Below, piece after piece: positions 54,500 through 62,952 of a DNA stretch of 64,000 nt (its first letter is position 1; the number at the start of each line of letters is the position of its first letter). Below the pieces are notes generated by a model. That model searched no databases, was not told where the DNA came from, and worked only from the letters and a program-made list of their open reading frames with translations. A program made the position numbers and the translations under genes. Source of the DNA: Apilactobacillus zhangqiuensis (lineage in GTDB: Bacteria; Bacillota; Bacilli; Lactobacillales; Lactobacillaceae); contig NZ_BPLK01000001.1 in the NCBI RefSeq assembly GCF_019656215.1, forward strand, positions 186,001 to 250,000, written 5' to 3'.

Positions 54500-54538
54500 T
54501 ATTTTAGGTTCCAAATATAGAGATAGGGGTTTTTCATT

Positions 54539-55291
54539 GTGTCAGCTTATTTTAAATTTTTGGCCCACCAACTAAAGGGTTGGCCACAACAAAATTACTA
54601 CTTATTCTTCTTTAGTTTAGGTGCTCAAGTTATGACCTTGGTGAACGCACCAATTACATGGCTTTCAATTCTAACATTTATTGGTACAACTCTAGGTGTA
54701 CTATGTGTTCTAGCAATTAACGCTGCTAAGTCAGTTAACGGAGTGCTAGGAATTTTATCAGCCATTTGTTTCATCATCGTTGGTTTCTCAGCTAAGAACT
54801 ACTTAAGTATCGGTGAACAATTAGCATACGTTATTACACTAGATATTCCAGTTCTTTTAAGTACTGATTGGAACGTTAACATGGTTTCAAAAATCAGAAA
54901 GTTCACTGCTAAGAGTTGGGCAATTTCAATTATCTTCACTCTTGCCGTTTACTTAATTTCTGGTTTTGCTATCAAGGCACTTACTAATGAACCACGTCCA
55001 TTCTACGACGCATTTAGTTTTGCTGTTTGTTTAACTGCCGGAATCATCTGTTTCCTACGTTACAACAACCAATACTTCTGGTGGTTAGCTTCAGGACTAG
55101 CCCAAGTCGTTCTATGGTTCATTACTTTCAGAGAAGGATCAGCAACACTTGCTATGTTTGTTAACTCAGCAATTTACGTTGCTAACGATATCCTAGCCTT
55201 CACTGTTTCACCATGGTTCAACGAACGTGAAAAGAAACGTTTAATGAAGGAAGAACAAGCTTACGCTGAAAAAGTGGAAGCTGACGCTTAA
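54539..55291 (+). CDS. pnuC: Nicotinamide riboside transporter PnuC
   Basis: This 250-aa protein has seven to eight helices and the PnuC pattern: WLSILTFIGTTLGVLCVLAINAAK, then YVITLDIPVLLSTDWN and a C-terminal FWWLASGLAQVVLWF with NSAIYVANDIL. PnuC takes up nicotinamide riboside for NAD synthesis by facilitated diffusion. It starts with GTG behind AGGGG, about 80 bases downstream of the predicted start site. A bidirectional terminator follows. Confidence 0.9.
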   Translation: MSAYFKFLAHQLKGWPQQNYYLFFFSLGAQVMTLVNAPITWLSILTFIGTTLGVLCVLAINAAKSVNGVLGILSAICFIIVGFSAKNYLSIGEQLAYVITLDIPVLLSTDWNVNMVSKIRKFTAKSWAISIIFTLAVYLISGFAIKALTNEPRPFYDAFSFAVCLTAGIICFLRYNNQYFWWLASGLAQVVLWFITFREGSATLAMFVNSAIYVANDILAFTVSPWFNEREKKRLMKEEQAYAEKVEADA

Positions 55292-55301
55292 TAATCACAT
55301 A

Positions 55302-55335
55302 TAAAAAAGCTACCAATTAATGGTAGCTTTTTTAT
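55302..55335. terminator. Bidirectional terminator after pnuC
   Basis: The stem AAAGCTACCA/TGGTAGCTTT with A- and T-runs separates two convergent genes. Confidence 0.88.
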
Positions 55336-56507
55336 TATGCTTTGATATCAGTATCAATGATGATTCGAACACGTGAATCGTTGATGTTAAAGTCATCATG
55401 GATTTCTAGTAGTTGGTTGAATGTTTCATCTTTCACACCGTTGATGGACTTGTTTTCGATGTTATCCAAAGTAATATCATCATCAAAATAGTCTTTAGCT
55501 AGTGCAAGGGTGAACTTAATCATGTTGTCTGAATCAAAGAAAATTTTATTCTTGTAGACGTCAAAAATACGGGTGTCGTATTCGAAATTGTCGTCGTTGC
55601 TTAGTTGACGGTCCTTTAATTCTAACGGACTCTTACCGGCTAATAATAGGTATGAGTAACAGTTTGTTTCATTATTAATTAGTTTGTAGAACGTAAATGT
55701 CAATTGAGGTTCGATGTTTAGTCCACAAACGTCATAAATTTCTGCCCCCATGTCGATTAGTGTGTATCCTTCACCTAACATCAAAGAAAGTTGGTTATGT
55801 TCTTCAAATAGTGGCAGATGAGCTGGTAGGAATTCTTCGAAACTGGTTTGTTTAAAACCATGGTTGGAATTAAATTCACGAATGTTGTCTAACTTTTTAG
55901 TAGTGGCATCGGTTGGAAACATTTGAACGTTAGCGTCGTATTTGTTTTCAATCTTGTCAAAACTCATCTTTTTAAATGTTCCGATGGGGCTGTCGATTAG
56001 CGCATGTGACATTGATTGACCGATTAGGTAATCGGTGGCAAAGATGGGATCCTTGCTGTCAGTCATTGTAGTCATTTCATCGATTGCCTTTTTAGCAGGT
56101 CCATAGAAACGATCACCTTCAACACTGTTGTGTAAAGCACGTTCCATTAGTTCGTTTGCTTCGGCAATGTTGTCGTTATTCATTAGGATTTTACCTAAGT
56201 AGTAGTTTGCCGCAACGTATTTGTGATCGTATAAAATGGCTTGTTTGAATAAATGTACTCCGGTAGGGTCTAATGTTGATCCGGATTCTGTAAAAATAAT
56301 TCCTAGTTTGGTTAAAATTTCAGAACGACTTGGGATTTTACCCTCGATTTCTTCAGTAGTCATAACGCCTGCTGGGTATTGTGAAATAGCAGAGCTTAGC
56401 AAAGAAATGGCGTCGTCTCTTTTATTGTCATCGATACATTGTGTTGCTAGTTCGATGAATTTATTTAATTGTTGGGTTTTGTCTTTGCCCAATTCAATAG
56501 CGTCCAT
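55335..56507 (-). CDS. Soluble TPR-repeat protein of unknown function
   Basis: This 390-aa cytosolic protein is acidic. The N-terminal 150 residues have helical pairs of the TPR type (CIDDNKRDDAISLLSSAISQYP; AILYDHKYVAANYYLGKILMNNDNIAEANELMERAL). The remaining 240 residues are a globular region without a motif that I recognise. It probably mediates protein contacts. It is monocistronic, with a weak ribosome binding site (AGGAG before the ATG). Adjacent genes suggest no pathway. Confidence 0.7.
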   Translation of the reverse strand: MDAIELGKDKTQQLNKFIELATQCIDDNKRDDAISLLSSAISQYPAGVMTTEEIEGKIPSRSEILTKLGIIFTESGSTLDPTGVHLFKQAILYDHKYVAANYYLGKILMNNDNIAEANELMERALHNSVEGDRFYGPAKKAIDEMTTMTDSKDPIFATDYLIGQSMSHALIDSPIGTFKKMSFDKIENKYDANVQMFPTDATTKKLDNIREFNSNHGFKQTSFEEFLPAHLPLFEEHNQLSLMLGEGYTLIDMGAEIYDVCGLNIEPQLTFTFYKLINNETNCYSYLLLAGKSPLELKDRQLSNDDNFEYDTRIFDVYKNKIFFDSDNMIKFTLALAKDYFDDDITLDNIENKSINGVKDETFNQLLEIHDDFNINDSRVRIIIDTDIKA

Positions 56508-56632
56508 TTGAAAACTCCTGACTTGAATTTATATGTCTATTATAATCATTTTTGCGAAAATAAAAAACTTTACTATTAATATGGATTTATGTAATATTGA
56601 AGCTAATTAAAAGGGGGAAGCGAGGAGATAGA

Positions 56633-57490
56633 TTGAAAAGACTAAAATGGCTTGCTGCAATCGTCTTGCCATTGGTTGCTTTGATATGGTTTGTGCCAAT
56701 CACAAGTCACGCAGAAAGCACCAATCCAACACCTACCAAAGAGTATGTTGTTGATGATTATGCCAATATATTGACTGATAAGACTAAACAATTGGTAATC
56801 AATAAAGAAAAAGAATATCAAAAAACTAAAACTCAACCACAGATAGTCATGATGACCATTAAAAGTACTGGAAATCAAGATATCGACGGTTATTCTGATA
56901 GTTTGCTAGATAATGCCAGATGGAAGTTTGGTAAAAAGGGCTTAGACAATGGGGTATTAATTCTATTTGCCCAAAATGGTGGTAAGAATAATGTCCGTAT
57001 CTCCACTGGATACGGTGTTGAAGACATCTTGCCGGATGCTACCACCAACCAAATTCTTCAGGATAATAAATCATTATTGAAATCAAATAATAATGATGAA
57101 GTAAACCAAGGATTGCAAAATACTTTTCATCGAGTTGCATCAATTCTCGATAAACGCTACGCCAATAAATCACTAAAGGACGCCAAAGCAGAAGCAGAAC
57201 AAAATCACAATAATTCATTTGCTGGAATCTTATTGGCAATCGTGATTCTTGTTATCATTGGAACAGCCATCTGGATAATAAAAGGTGGCGGCGATGACGA
57301 TGATAACCACCGTAATGGCGGTGGTGGCGGTCATAGTCGCTTTGATTCAGGCGATGCCTTCATCATTGGCTCATTGCTTGGTGGATTAGGAAACTCCAGA
57401 GGTGGCGGTTCATTTGGTGGTGGATCATCTGGTGGATTTAGCTCATCTGGCGGTGGCGGAAACTTTGGGGGCGGAGGTTCCTCAATTTAA
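56633..57490 (+). CDS. TPM-domain (YgcG-like) membrane protein
   Basis: About 285 aa from a TTG five bases after GAGGAG; a frame start at 56597 lacks a binding site. A signal peptide is followed by a TPM domain (YVVDDYANILTDKTKQLV, PQIVMMTIKSTGNQDIDGYSDSLLDNARWKFGKKGLDNGVLILFAQ, RISTGYGVEDILPD), a transmembrane helix near residue 210 and a Gly/Ser-rich tail (GGGSFGGGSSGGFSSSGGGG). TPM proteins are envelope-associated, sometimes with phosphatase activity. It forms an operon with the LemA gene 16 bases downstream, a widespread pairing. Confidence 0.92.
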   Translation: MKRLKWLAAIVLPLVALIWFVPITSHAESTNPTPTKEYVVDDYANILTDKTKQLVINKEKEYQKTKTQPQIVMMTIKSTGNQDIDGYSDSLLDNARWKFGKKGLDNGVLILFAQNGGKNNVRISTGYGVEDILPDATTNQILQDNKSLLKSNNNDEVNQGLQNTFHRVASILDKRYANKSLKDAKAEAEQNHNNSFAGILLAIVILVIIGTAIWIIKGGGDDDDNHRNGGGGGHSRFDSGDAFIIGSLLGGLGNSRGGGSFGGGSSGGFSSSGGGGNFGGGGSSI

Positions 57491-57506
57491 ATTAAGGAGA
57501 TAAATT

Positions 57507-58118
57507 ATGATTGAAAATAAACCATTTTACAAAAAAGGCTGGTTCATATCACTAGCAATCGTTGTTGTTGTGCTAGTTGCTCTAATCGGTGGCTTTATCA
57601 AGTCAGCTAACAGCATGGCTACCAGCGAACAAGGCGTTGAAGAACAATTAGGTCAAGTTCAAACAGTACTACAACGTCGTGCTGATTTAATTCCTAACTT
57701 GGTTAATGCCGTTAGGGGTCAACAAAAACAGGAAAAGTCAGTTTACGGTGACATCACTAAGGCGCGTACTCAATACTACAACGCCAAAAACCAATACAAT
57801 AATGCCAGTTCAACTTCTGATAAGGTAAATGCTTTAAACACTCAAGAGCGTTCATTAAACATCTTGGTTGGATCAATTAAGGAAGCTTATCCAAACCTTG
57901 CATCTAGTTCAAACATGCAAACATTGATGGCTCAACTAGAAGGTAGTGAAAACCGTATCAGTGTTGAAAGAAACAGATATAACCGAGCAGCTAGAGATTA
58001 CAACGATAAGATTGTTAAATTCCCAGGATCAATCGTTGCCGGTATGACTGGTCACAAGAAGGTTAACTACTTCACTGCTGATTCAAATGCGCAAAACGCA
58101 CCATCAGTTAACTTCTAA
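57507..58118 (+). CDS. lemA: LemA-family membrane protein
   Basis: In this 203-aa protein an N-terminal helix (WFISLAIVVVVLVALIGGF) is followed by the LemA coiled-coil domain: VEEQLGQVQTVLQRRADLIPNLVNAVRG, then the central helices with SENRISVERNRYNRAARDYNDKIVKFPGSIVA, the strongest family signature. Function unknown; it is paired with TPM/YgcG proteins in many bacteria, as here. AAGGAG precedes the ATG. Confidence 0.95.
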   Translation: MIENKPFYKKGWFISLAIVVVVLVALIGGFIKSANSMATSEQGVEEQLGQVQTVLQRRADLIPNLVNAVRGQQKQEKSVYGDITKARTQYYNAKNQYNNASSTSDKVNALNTQERSLNILVGSIKEAYPNLASSSNMQTLMAQLEGSENRISVERNRYNRAARDYNDKIVKFPGSIVAGMTGHKKVNYFTADSNAQNAPSVNF

Positions 58119-58136
58119 TTATATATACGCAAAAAT

Positions 58137-58171
58137 AAAAAACGTTGAGATTAAATTCTCAACGTTTTTTT
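58137..58171. terminator. Bidirectional terminator after lemA
   Basis: The stem AACGTTGAGA/TCTCAACGTT with a 6-nt loop is flanked by A- and T-runs. Confidence 0.88.
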
Positions 58172-58172
58172 A

Positions 58173-58817
58173 TTACTTCACGATATCGATTGCTTTATTA
58201 ACTTTCTTAGCGTGAATTTGTGATAGTGATAGTTTGTTGTGTTTTTGACTGATAACGGCCTTCTTAGTGTAGTTATCTTGGGTAACTACTAATACATTTT
58301 GGTTATTGCCGTTGTCAACTAATTGAAAGGCATCAGGACTGGTTACAATGATAGTTTGATGTGGGCGAATTGGTTCGTTTTCCCAACTTTGTTCAAAGTG
58401 ATTCAATTTAGCTTGTTCGCCAGCATTTTTGTTGGTGTAGGCGGATGAGTAGGCAAGTGGTTGATCTATTTTCTTTTCCTTACCATCGACCTTGGCTGAT
58501 GCAATTAGCTTAGTGTTATTTACAATTTGTCCAGCTGTTAGCATCTTGTCTGAGTTATTAGTGGCTTTGAAACTGTAGAGAACCATGTCAAAACGTTTCT
58601 TACCATTATTATCATAACTAGTACCGCGGTAGGTCTTGTAGAAAGTAATGCTACCTTTTTTAGTAACTAGTTTGGTTTGATTATTTTCGTTGACTAGTTT
58701 GACGTACTTAGTGGGCTTATTAGATTGGTCCGCTTTTTGCTTGGTCTTTGAATTTGAACATGCGCTAAGTGTTACAACTGCTAATAAAGCAAATCCAATA
58801 ATTGATAATTTTTTCAT
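58173..58817 (-). CDS. Lipoprotein with a DUF5067-like extracellular domain
   Basis: This 214-aa protein has a lipoprotein signal ending LSAC (Cys20), a Lys/Gln-rich linker, then a beta-sandwich-like domain with KKRFDMVLYSFKATNNSDKMLTAGQIVNN and PIRPHQTIIVTSPDAFQLV, the pattern of telomeric-repeat-like Ig-fold lipoprotein domains such as DUF5067 or DUF4352. Function unknown. The unit is monocistronic; GGAGGC precedes the ATG. Confidence 0.7.
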   Translation of the reverse strand: MKKLSIIGFALLAVVTLSACSNSKTKQKADQSNKPTKYVKLVNENNQTKLVTKKGSITFYKTYRGTSYDNNGKKRFDMVLYSFKATNNSDKMLTAGQIVNNTKLIASAKVDGKEKKIDQPLAYSSAYTNKNAGEQAKLNHFEQSWENEPIRPHQTIIVTSPDAFQLVDNGNNQNVLVVTQDNYTKKAVISQKHNKLSLSQIHAKKVNKAIDIVK

Positions 58818-58867
58818 ATTGCGCCTCCACGTAATTTATACAACTTTATTTTAGCACTTTTAAGCAT

Positions 58868-58898
58868 AAATAAAACGACTACCCAGGGTGGATAGCCG
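58868..58898 (-). terminator. Terminator after brnQ copy 1
   Basis: On the minus strand AACGGCTATCC/GGGTAGTCGTT (two G-U pairs) is followed by a T-run just after the brnQ stop. Confidence 0.7.
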
Positions 58899-58909
58899 TT
58901 AAGTTTTTA

Positions 58910-60292
58910 TTAAATTTTTGCTTTACTTTGCCCCTTAGTCTTGTAAACAATCAATCCGATGATGGCACCAACGATAGCTGGAATTACCCAGTCCATACCG
59001 ATTGAAGCAAACGGTAAAATCTTTTGCTCCGCGTTAATTAATGCACGAATGAATGAGATGTTGGAAATTACCGGTGGAAAGGCTGCTAGCATGTCGAAGA
59101 ATGCGGGAATTAGCGTAAAGATAATGGTGAATAGATAAACGTTTTTATCCTTGTTAAATAGTGGTGAGCATAGTGCTAGGATAATTAAAACAATTGCGAA
59201 TGGGTATAAGAACATCAATACTGGTGTTGACCAAGTAATGATAACCGATAGTCCTACGTTTGCAATGATAAATGAGATCAAGCAGTTAAATGCTAACCAT
59301 TGGTGGTATGAGAAACGAGGGAAGTGTTCGTGGAAATCTTGTGCGAATGCAGCAACAAGTCCAACGGCTGTGGTAACACAGGTTAGAGTCATCAATGTTG
59401 CTAATAGTGCGTGTCCAGTAACACCTAAGTAGTGACCCATGAATTGGTTAAAAGTAGTTCCGCCGTCATCAGTACTAATCTTGAATAAGTTCAATGAAGT
59501 GGCACCAATCCAGATTAGGATGATGTAGATGATACCAACCAAAGCTTCTGAGATTAGACCGGCTCTGGCGGTTACCTTGGCGTTTGACTTAGGGGATGTC
59601 TTTCCGAGTTGGTTAACAGCTGAAACAACGGTAACCCCAAAGGCTAATCCAGCCAATGCATCCATGGTGTTGTAACCTTGTAAGAAACCATTGAAGAATG
59701 ATTGGTGTTGGTAAGCTGAGGTGATTGGTTGAGCTGATGCAGCACCCATTGGATGTAAGAATGCCAATAGAAATGCTAGGAATAACAACGCCAAGAATAA
59801 TGGGTTTAAAATCTTACCTAAATTGTCGATGATGCTTGAAGTTCGATATGATAGGTAGAATGTAGCAATGAAGAATAGTGCAGTGAAGATAAACATTGCT
59901 AGTTTGATGTAGTGATCGGGGATGAATGGTTGAATCCCAACGGTAAAGTTAACACTGGCAGTTCTAGGGGTGGCAAATAGTGGTCCCAATGTTGAGTGAA
60001 CTAATACCAAGAAAATAATTGCAAATACTGGACCTAATGGTTTAGCAATGTCGTATACACCCTTGGCACGTGAGATACTAATTGATAGAACTGAAAGTAG
60101 TGGTAATAATACTCCGGATGCTAGAAAACCTAGCATAGCAGGTACCCAGTTGGCACCTGATAGTTGACCCAAGTGAATGGGGAAGATTAGATTACCCGCA
60201 CCGAAGAATAGTGCGAATAGCATTGAACCGATGATTAGATATTGTTTGATCGACAATGGCTTTGTGTTAATGTCTTTGATTTCGTCTTGCAT
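58910..60292 (-). CDS. brnQ: Branched-chain amino acid:cation symporter BrnQ, copy 1 (Val T-box)
   Basis: In this 460-aa protein of twelve helices (LIVCS family), typical blocks are LFALFFGAGNLIFPIHLGQLSG, LGPVFAIIFLVLVHSTLGPLFATPRTASV, GFLQGYNTMDALAGLAFGVTVV and FASIGMDWVIPAIVGA. It imports Leu, Ile and Val. It follows a T-box leader whose specifier reads as GTA (Val), so synthesis should rise when tRNA-Val is uncharged. A paralogue with an Ile T-box lies 1.2 kb upstream on the same strand. Confidence 0.93.
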   Translation of the reverse strand: MQDEIKDINTKPLSIKQYLIIGSMLFALFFGAGNLIFPIHLGQLSGANWVPAMLGFLASGVLLPLLSVLSISISRAKGVYDIAKPLGPVFAIIFLVLVHSTLGPLFATPRTASVNFTVGIQPFIPDHYIKLAMFIFTALFFIATFYLSYRTSSIIDNLGKILNPLFLALLFLAFLLAFLHPMGAASAQPITSAYQHQSFFNGFLQGYNTMDALAGLAFGVTVVSAVNQLGKTSPKSNAKVTARAGLISEALVGIIYIILIWIGATSLNLFKISTDDGGTTFNQFMGHYLGVTGHALLATLMTLTCVTTAVGLVAAFAQDFHEHFPRFSYHQWLAFNCLISFIIANVGLSVIITWSTPVLMFLYPFAIVLIILALCSPLFNKDKNVYLFTIIFTLIPAFFDMLAAFPPVISNISFIRALINAEQKILPFASIGMDWVIPAIVGAIIGLIVYKTKGQSKAKI

Positions 60293-60337
60293 AATAAGTA
60301 CTCCTTTAATAATTGCGTCTTTGTTTTGTTATATGTG

Positions 60338-60370
60338 CTAACTACTCACAACGTTGTTCATAACCATCAT
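60338..60370 (-). CDS. Putative 10-aa peptide between the Val T-box and brnQ copy 1
   Basis: After the T-box terminator, AAAAAAGGAG is followed by ATGATGG and a short frame, MMVMNNVVSS, with three Val codons, ending at TAG 45 bases before brnQ. The first ATG abuts the Shine-Dalgarno; the third (in frame) is better spaced. An equivalent element is present before brnQ copy 2. Low confidence that it is translated. Confidence 0.3.
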   Translation of the reverse strand: MMVMNNVVSS

Positions 60371-60382
60371 CTCCTTTTTTAA

Positions 60383-60644
60383 AGCAATAAAAAAGCACCC
60401 TTAGTTCGAATTGAACCAAGGGTGCTTTGTGCACGGTACCACCTTTAATTGCTAGACAAATAGTCTAGCCACTTCACGTACTAACATACGCTAACACTGT
60501 AATGGGTGTACCCAATATACGTTACTCTCCAATGGATTTCGGTATATAGCTCCAAAGATACTTTCGCAATTTAGTAGTTATCCCGTTTCCAGAAAGTAGG
60601 GACTCTCTTGAACTAGCCGAATTGTTACTCTGCTTTTTCATCGC
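60383..60644 (-). promoter_or_regulatory. T-box leader upstream of brnQ copy 1, specifier GTA (Val)
   Basis: On the minus strand the T-box sequence AAAGGTGGTACCGTGC (complement of 60431-60446) lies before the terminator stem AAAGCACCCTT/AAGGGTGCTTT. Upstream is Stem I with CTTTGGAG after the specifier loop. Aligning with the second T-box gives GAAA-GTA-T-CTTTGGAG here, so the specifier is GTA at 60561-60559, a Val codon. This matches a branched-chain amino acid transporter downstream. Confidence 0.88.
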
Positions 60645-60705
60645 TTTTTTAAACTGATTTATTGAATATAAAAAATATATCAGCAAAATTTATTAAAGTC
60701 AAATT

Positions 60706-61362
60706 TTATTTTAGAGAATCTAATTCATCGGTAGAAATGAATTTCTTGTCTACTAATTCAGGATGACTTTGTTTGAATACGTATTCCTTAATTGGCTTCT
60801 TAGTAGGAACAGACGTGTAAATCTTGAAGTCGGTGAACTTATCGGCGTTACTTGTGACCATGACATTGTAGCTTTCATCACCGTTGACTTTAAGCGTAGC
60901 TGGCCAGTAAGTGTTAATTTCGTACAATGATCTGATGTAAACGGCATTAGTTGTACGATATCTTTCCATTACCAATGGGCCAGGACCGGATACTGGATCG
61001 GTAGGGTGATCACCCCTAAAGATGTAGTCGCCAACCTCGATTTTAGCTTGGTTACCATAGTACCAGTTACCATAGAAATCATGGGTGATTGGTTTGTAGA
61101 TCGGATTGGCAGGAATTGGAATAGTGTATTGCTTTGGTTGTTCTTTTTTCTTAGCAGTTTCTTTCTTACTGCTTGAACTGGATGCCATTGAAGATGAACT
61201 ACTACTAGTGGAAGCAGTAGTGCTTGTTGTCTTTGAACTGCTTGATGTAGCAGTTTTGTGGGTGCTTTGACTGTTATGTTTAACAGATGCAAAGACCACT
61301 GTTCCTAGGATTATGACAACAACGATTGATATAACAGAAATGATTACTTTTTTACTTTTCAA
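60706..61362 (-). CDS. Membrane-anchored extracellular protein with a Ser/Thr-rich linker
   Basis: About 218 aa from a TTG at 61362, which AAGGAAG (seven bases upstream) favours over the ATG at 61398. A basic N-terminus and one helix (VIISVISIVVVIILGTVVF) precede about 50 residues almost entirely of Ser, Thr, Ala and Lys. A compact domain follows (PIYKPITHDFYGNWYYGNQAKIEVGDYIFRG, then YRTTNAVYIRSLYEINTYWP). Found in lactobacilli as small exported proteins without known function. It lies between the two brnQ units and shares the minus strand. Confidence 0.7.
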   Translation of the reverse strand: MKSKKVIISVISIVVVIILGTVVFASVKHNSQSTHKTATSSSSKTTSTTASTSSSSSSMASSSSSKKETAKKKEQPKQYTIPIPANPIYKPITHDFYGNWYYGNQAKIEVGDYIFRGDHPTDPVSGPGPLVMERYRTTNAVYIRSLYEINTYWPATLKVNGDESYNVMVTSNADKFTDFKIYTSVPTKKPIKEYVFKQSHPELVDKKFISTDELDSLK

Positions 61363-61409
61363 AATAGCACTTCCTTTCTTACTTAAGTATGGTATCACTC
61401 TTGAATAAT

Positions 61410-61440
61410 AAAAAAAGAGTTGAACATTTAGCTCAACTCT
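61410..61440 (-). terminator. Terminator after brnQ copy 2
   Basis: On the minus strand AGAGTTGA/TCAACTCT with a 9-nt loop is followed by TTTTTTT. Confidence 0.85.
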
Positions 61441-61457
61441 GATTGTTTGTTTAAACG

Positions 61458-62834
61458 TTATTCTGTAACGGTTTGTAAATATTTTTTATTTTTGTACCAG
61501 TGACACATTAGGCCAAGTAGTAAACCAACGACCGCAAATGGAACCCAATCCATTCCGATTGATGCCAATGGAAGATAACTTTGTTGGAAGTTACCAACCA
61601 TCTTGGCAAATGCACTTTGTGATACGACTGGTGGAAATGATGCTAGCATGTCCATTAATGCTGGCACAGTGGTTAGTAGGACTACCCAGAAGTATACCAT
61701 TGAGTCGTGTTTGAATAGTGGAGAGAATACTGATAGGAGGATTAAGACCATTGCGAATGGGTATAGGAACATTAGCATTGGAGTTGACCATTGGATGATA
61801 GTATCTAATCCAAAGTTAGCAGTTAGAAATGATGCGACACACATTAGTCCTAACCATTGAACGTAGCTTAGTACTGGGAAGTGTTTGTGGAAATCTTGTG
61901 CGAATGCTGCAACTAATCCCATGGCTGTGGTTAGACATGTAAGGGTTAATAATGTTGCTAGTAGAGCGTGACCAGTAGCACCTAGGTAGTAGGTCATTAG
62001 TTGGTTAAAGGCGACACCACCATCAGCTGATGCCTTGAATTGACCTAAGGTAGTTGCTCCCAACCAGATTAGGACAACGTAGATTAAACCAACGAGAGCT
62101 TCGGCTAGAAAACCGGCTTTGGCAGTTACCTTGGCGTTACTAAATGGGTTAGTCTTACCAAGTTGGTTAACAGCGGTTACGACAGTAACACCAAAAGCTA
62201 GACCGGCAAGTGCATCCATGGTGTTGTAACCTTCTAAAAATCCATTGAAGAATGATCCACTTTGATAAGCTGCTGTGACTGGTTGACTACCAGCTGAACT
62301 CATCGGATGTAGGAATGCTAGGAAAAATACAACGAATAGCAATACTAAAAAGATTGGGTTCAATAGTTTACCAACACTAGCCATGATTGATGATTCCTTG
62401 TATGAAAGAAGGAAAGCGGCTAGGAAGAATAAGAATGAAAATACTAGCAAACCATAGTGAACAAAGTTACTTGGTAGCAATGGTTGAACACCGACTGCAA
62501 AAGGAACGGTAGCGGTACGAGGAGTACCGAATAGTGGTCCGATGGTGGCGTGGATTAATACCATAAAGACTAACGCGAAGGTAGGTCCTAAGGGTTTACC
62601 AACGTCATAGACACCCTTAGATCTGGTAACGCTGATTGCTAGAACTGATAATAGTGGTAATACCACTCCGGTACATAGGAAACCAAGCATGGCGGTGAAC
62701 CAATGAGCACCTGCTAGTTGACCGAGGTGAAGTGGGAAAATTAAGTTACCTGCACCAAAGAATAGGGCGAATAAAAGTGAACTGACGACTAGATATTGTT
62801 TGACTGATAATGGCTTTTTGTTTAAGTCTTCCAT
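61458..62834 (-). CDS. brnQ: Branched-chain amino acid:cation symporter BrnQ, copy 2 (Ile T-box)
   Basis: This 458-aa paralogue of copy 1 is very similar in every helix (LFALFFGAGNLIFPLHLGQLAG, IHATIGPLFGTPRTATV, GFLEGYNTMDALAGLAFGVTVV, LASIGMDWVPFAVVGL). Its T-box specifier reads ATC, an Ile codon. The pair is therefore a duplication whose regulation has been split between two amino acids while the transporter type stayed the same. Whether transport preference also diverged cannot be seen. Confidence 0.93.
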   Translation of the reverse strand: MEDLNKKPLSVKQYLVVSSLLFALFFGAGNLIFPLHLGQLAGAHWFTAMLGFLCTGVVLPLLSVLAISVTRSKGVYDVGKPLGPTFALVFMVLIHATIGPLFGTPRTATVPFAVGVQPLLPSNFVHYGLLVFSFLFFLAAFLLSYKESSIMASVGKLLNPIFLVLLFVVFFLAFLHPMSSAGSQPVTAAYQSGSFFNGFLEGYNTMDALAGLAFGVTVVTAVNQLGKTNPFSNAKVTAKAGFLAEALVGLIYVVLIWLGATTLGQFKASADGGVAFNQLMTYYLGATGHALLATLLTLTCLTTAMGLVAAFAQDFHKHFPVLSYVQWLGLMCVASFLTANFGLDTIIQWSTPMLMFLYPFAMVLILLSVFSPLFKHDSMVYFWVVLLTTVPALMDMLASFPPVVSQSAFAKMVGNFQQSYLPLASIGMDWVPFAVVGLLLGLMCHWYKNKKYLQTVTE

Positions 62835-62876
62835 AATAAATCTCCTTTAAAAATTGTATGTGTTTGAATTGAATCG

Positions 62877-62915
62877 CTATGTGTAAAATATTAATCGGAC
62901 TATCCATGCCATCAT
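62877..62915 (-). CDS. Putative 12-aa peptide between the Ile T-box and brnQ copy 2
   Basis: AAGGAG followed by ATGATGG opens MMAWIVRLIFYT, containing Ile (ATA twice), Val and Leu codons, ending 42 bases before brnQ. The SD-ATGATGG block matches the one before brnQ copy 1. An out-of-frame ATG at 62908 would instead give an Ile-rich frame running into brnQ. Translation is unproven. Confidence 0.3.
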   Translation of the reverse strand: MMAWIVRLIFYT

Positions 62916-62952
62916 CTCCTTTTTTATGTATTAATTAACCGATTGTGGGGCA

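Noticed and set aside
54289-54537. Minus-strand 82-codon frame over the pnuC leader
   Set aside because: It has no ribosome binding site, odd composition and overlaps palindromes and the promoter of pnuC.
54459-54538. NAD+-II riboswitch before pnuC
   Set aside because: I could not fit the pseudoknot by eye. The inverted repeat starts before the likely transcription start, which favours a DNA operator. Not excluded; a covariance search would decide.
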